Part shown: in pieces, positions 6,823-7,602 of the stretch
Layout of the letters: every line of letters begins with the position of its first letter
Numbering within the stretch: position 1 is the stretch's first letter
Source of the DNA: Alphaproteobacteria bacterium
Lineage (GTDB): Bacteria > Pseudomonadota > Alphaproteobacteria > RS24
NCBI GenBank assembly: GCA_028816945.1
Contig: JAPPQG010000178.1
Span: 1 to 7,602, forward strand
DNA: 7,602 bases
Reading direction: 5' to 3'
Notes under the pieces: generated by a model
What the model was told of the DNA's origin: nothing
What the model saw: only the letters and a program-made list of their open reading frames with translations
Database searches by the model: none
Translations under genes and position numbers: made by a program

Positions 6823-6845
6823 ATTATCTTATACTTGCCATTAAA
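6823..6845 (-). promoter_or_regulatory. Weak promoter candidate before the DUF1838 gene
   Basis: After the hairpin, the transcribed strand has overlapping TATAAG (6833-6828) and GATAAT (6828-6823), both -10-like. No good -35 sits at the right distance; GATTGC, 17 bases upstream of GATAAT, is a poor match. A separate start here is possible if the hairpin ends the receptor transcript. Confidence 0.2.
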
Positions 6846-6852
6846 GCAATCA

Positions 6853-6875
6853 GGGCGGCAGAATGCCTGCCGCCC
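6853..6875 (-). terminator. Strong hairpin after the right-hand receptor gene
   Basis: A perfect 9-bp GC-rich stem, GGGCGGCAG and its complement CTGCCGCCC, encloses a 5-base loop and begins 12 bases after the receptor stop. CAAT and ATTG just outside could extend it with small mismatches. The following sequence, TGATTGCTTTAATGG, has only a poor U tract, so it may be a weak terminator, an attenuator that lowers read-through into the DUF1838 gene, or a 3'-end stabiliser. Confidence 0.55.
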
Positions 6876-6887
6876 TATTGTTTGAGA

Positions 6888-7602
6888 CTAGAAATGATGG
6901 GTGAGCGTGATACCTAATTGCCGCCCTCTGCTCCGCAACGAACGCAGATTCGCACGCGGTGAGCCACTATCTAAACCTCTCTGTGCTGCAGCATTTTCCA
7001 TCCTTTGTTCATCTGTCGCCATCGGTGGGAGAGGGAAAAAGCTACCTTGCAATAAATCAAACCAACGTGTACCCATAATAATACTATCCTCATTGGTTAA
7101 ATTGCGGCCGAAGAAACGCAGGCTCCAATTATCGCCTTTCAAGCCCATTTGCATGCCAACAAGTATTGTGTCGCCTGTTTCCATGCCATTATGGACTTGT
7201 ACGAATTTAGATGATTCATAGGTAATGTCCGAATTGATGAAAAATGCCATGTCATTATTCATGGGGAAATCCATATGCATATAGGCACTCATTTGATGTT
7301 CAGATGTCATTGGCACTGTATGGCCTTCAATAGAGCAATCACCCTTGCCCGGCGCATAACGCCCATCAGGGTCAGTGCTAGCAGGCGACACGCCTCCATC
7401 ATTGGATACACGATAGCGGTTCCAAGTTGAACGGTCGTTAATGTCAAACGGTGCCATTTGGAAACCGCCTGAGGTTAAGACAAATTGGAATTCATCACAG
7501 CCGCGCGTGAAAGTTGCATCTGTCCATGCATAAGTCATACCGAATGTCACATTATCAGCGGGGAAAGTACGCAATTCTAATTCCACCCCGTCAATTTCCA
7601 CA
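6888..7602 (-). CDS. TonB-dependent receptor, C-terminal part only
   Basis: The reading frame is open at the right edge and gives the last 237 complete codons of an outer-membrane receptor. The GTG at the edge is an internal Val codon, not a start. The piece contains barrel strands starting with VEIDGVELELRTF, the conserved FFGRNLTNEDSI stretch near residue 165, and a terminal Phe (GITLTHHF), as expected for a barrel C-terminus. One cysteine pair (residues 35 and 89 of the fragment) lies in predicted surface loops. An Arg-rich segment (RANLRSLRSRGRQ) just before the last strand is probably a periplasmic turn. It is clearly less related to the other two receptors than they are to each other. 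Plug, TonB box and signal peptide are outside the window, and the ligand is unknown. Confidence 0.92.
   Translation of the reverse strand, partial: VEIDGVELELRTFPADNVTFGMTYAWTDATFTRGCDEFQFVLTSGGFQMAPFDINDRSTWNRYRVSNDGGVSPASTDPDGRYAPGKGDCSIEGHTVPMTSEHQMSAYMHMDFPMNNDMAFFINSDITYESSKFVQVHNGMETGDTILVGMQMGLKGDNWSLRFFGRNLTNEDSIIMGTRWFDLLQGSFFPLPPMATDEQRMENAAAQRGLDSGSPRANLRSLRSRGRQLGITLTHHF

Noticed and set aside
6888..7601. Complete short gene starting at the GTG at the right edge
   Set aside because: The encoded sequence is the C-terminal third of a TonB-dependent receptor beginning mid-barrel, so the GTG is an internal codon of a gene cut by the window.

Overview
The window comes from a Gram-negative bacterium. 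It holds three TonB-dependent outer-membrane receptor (TBDR) genes, two with N-terminal signal peptides and the DEIVVTAER type of TonB box, and two with a C-terminal aromatic barrel end. Good Shine-Dalgarno sites, moderate GC by eye and this style of TBDR suggest an alphaproteobacterium, possibly marine or aquatic. That placement is an inference; no rRNA or housekeeping marker is present.

All five genes lie on the minus strand, so transcription runs from right to left. In that order they are: the 3' end of a TBDR cut by the right edge (7602-6888); a secreted DUF1838 protein (6800-5844); a cystathionine beta-lyase of the MetC type (5754-4552); a 437-base spacer; a complete 740-residue TBDR (4114-1892); and a close paralogue of it (1819-1) cut by the left edge after 606 residues. 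The plus-strand reading frames look like shadows.

The spacers are more structured than usual. The 75-base gap after the right-hand TBDR holds a perfect 9-bp hairpin. The gaps after the DUF1838 gene, after metC and after the first TBDR of the pair each hold a different short tandem repeat that starts within a few to about 20 bases of the upstream stop codon. The 437-base spacer also carries a nested palindrome with repeated CCCGCA boxes, and a 16-bp direct repeat of period 20 lying over a plausible promoter. This looks like the main control region for the TBDR pair.

Functionally, the window suggests nutrient uptake: TBDRs for an unidentified ligand, an exported DUF1838 protein of unknown activity, and a cytoplasmic C-S beta-lyase. 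A link between MetC and the transported ligand is possible but not shown. The two adjacent TBDRs are clearly a tandem duplication. Their plugs are nearly identical (121 of 137 residues from the TonB region to the end of the plug), while the predicted surface loops differ. I see no defence system, CRISPR array, mobile element or RNA gene. The most notable signals are the spacer repeats and the operator-like repeat upstream of the TBDR pair.
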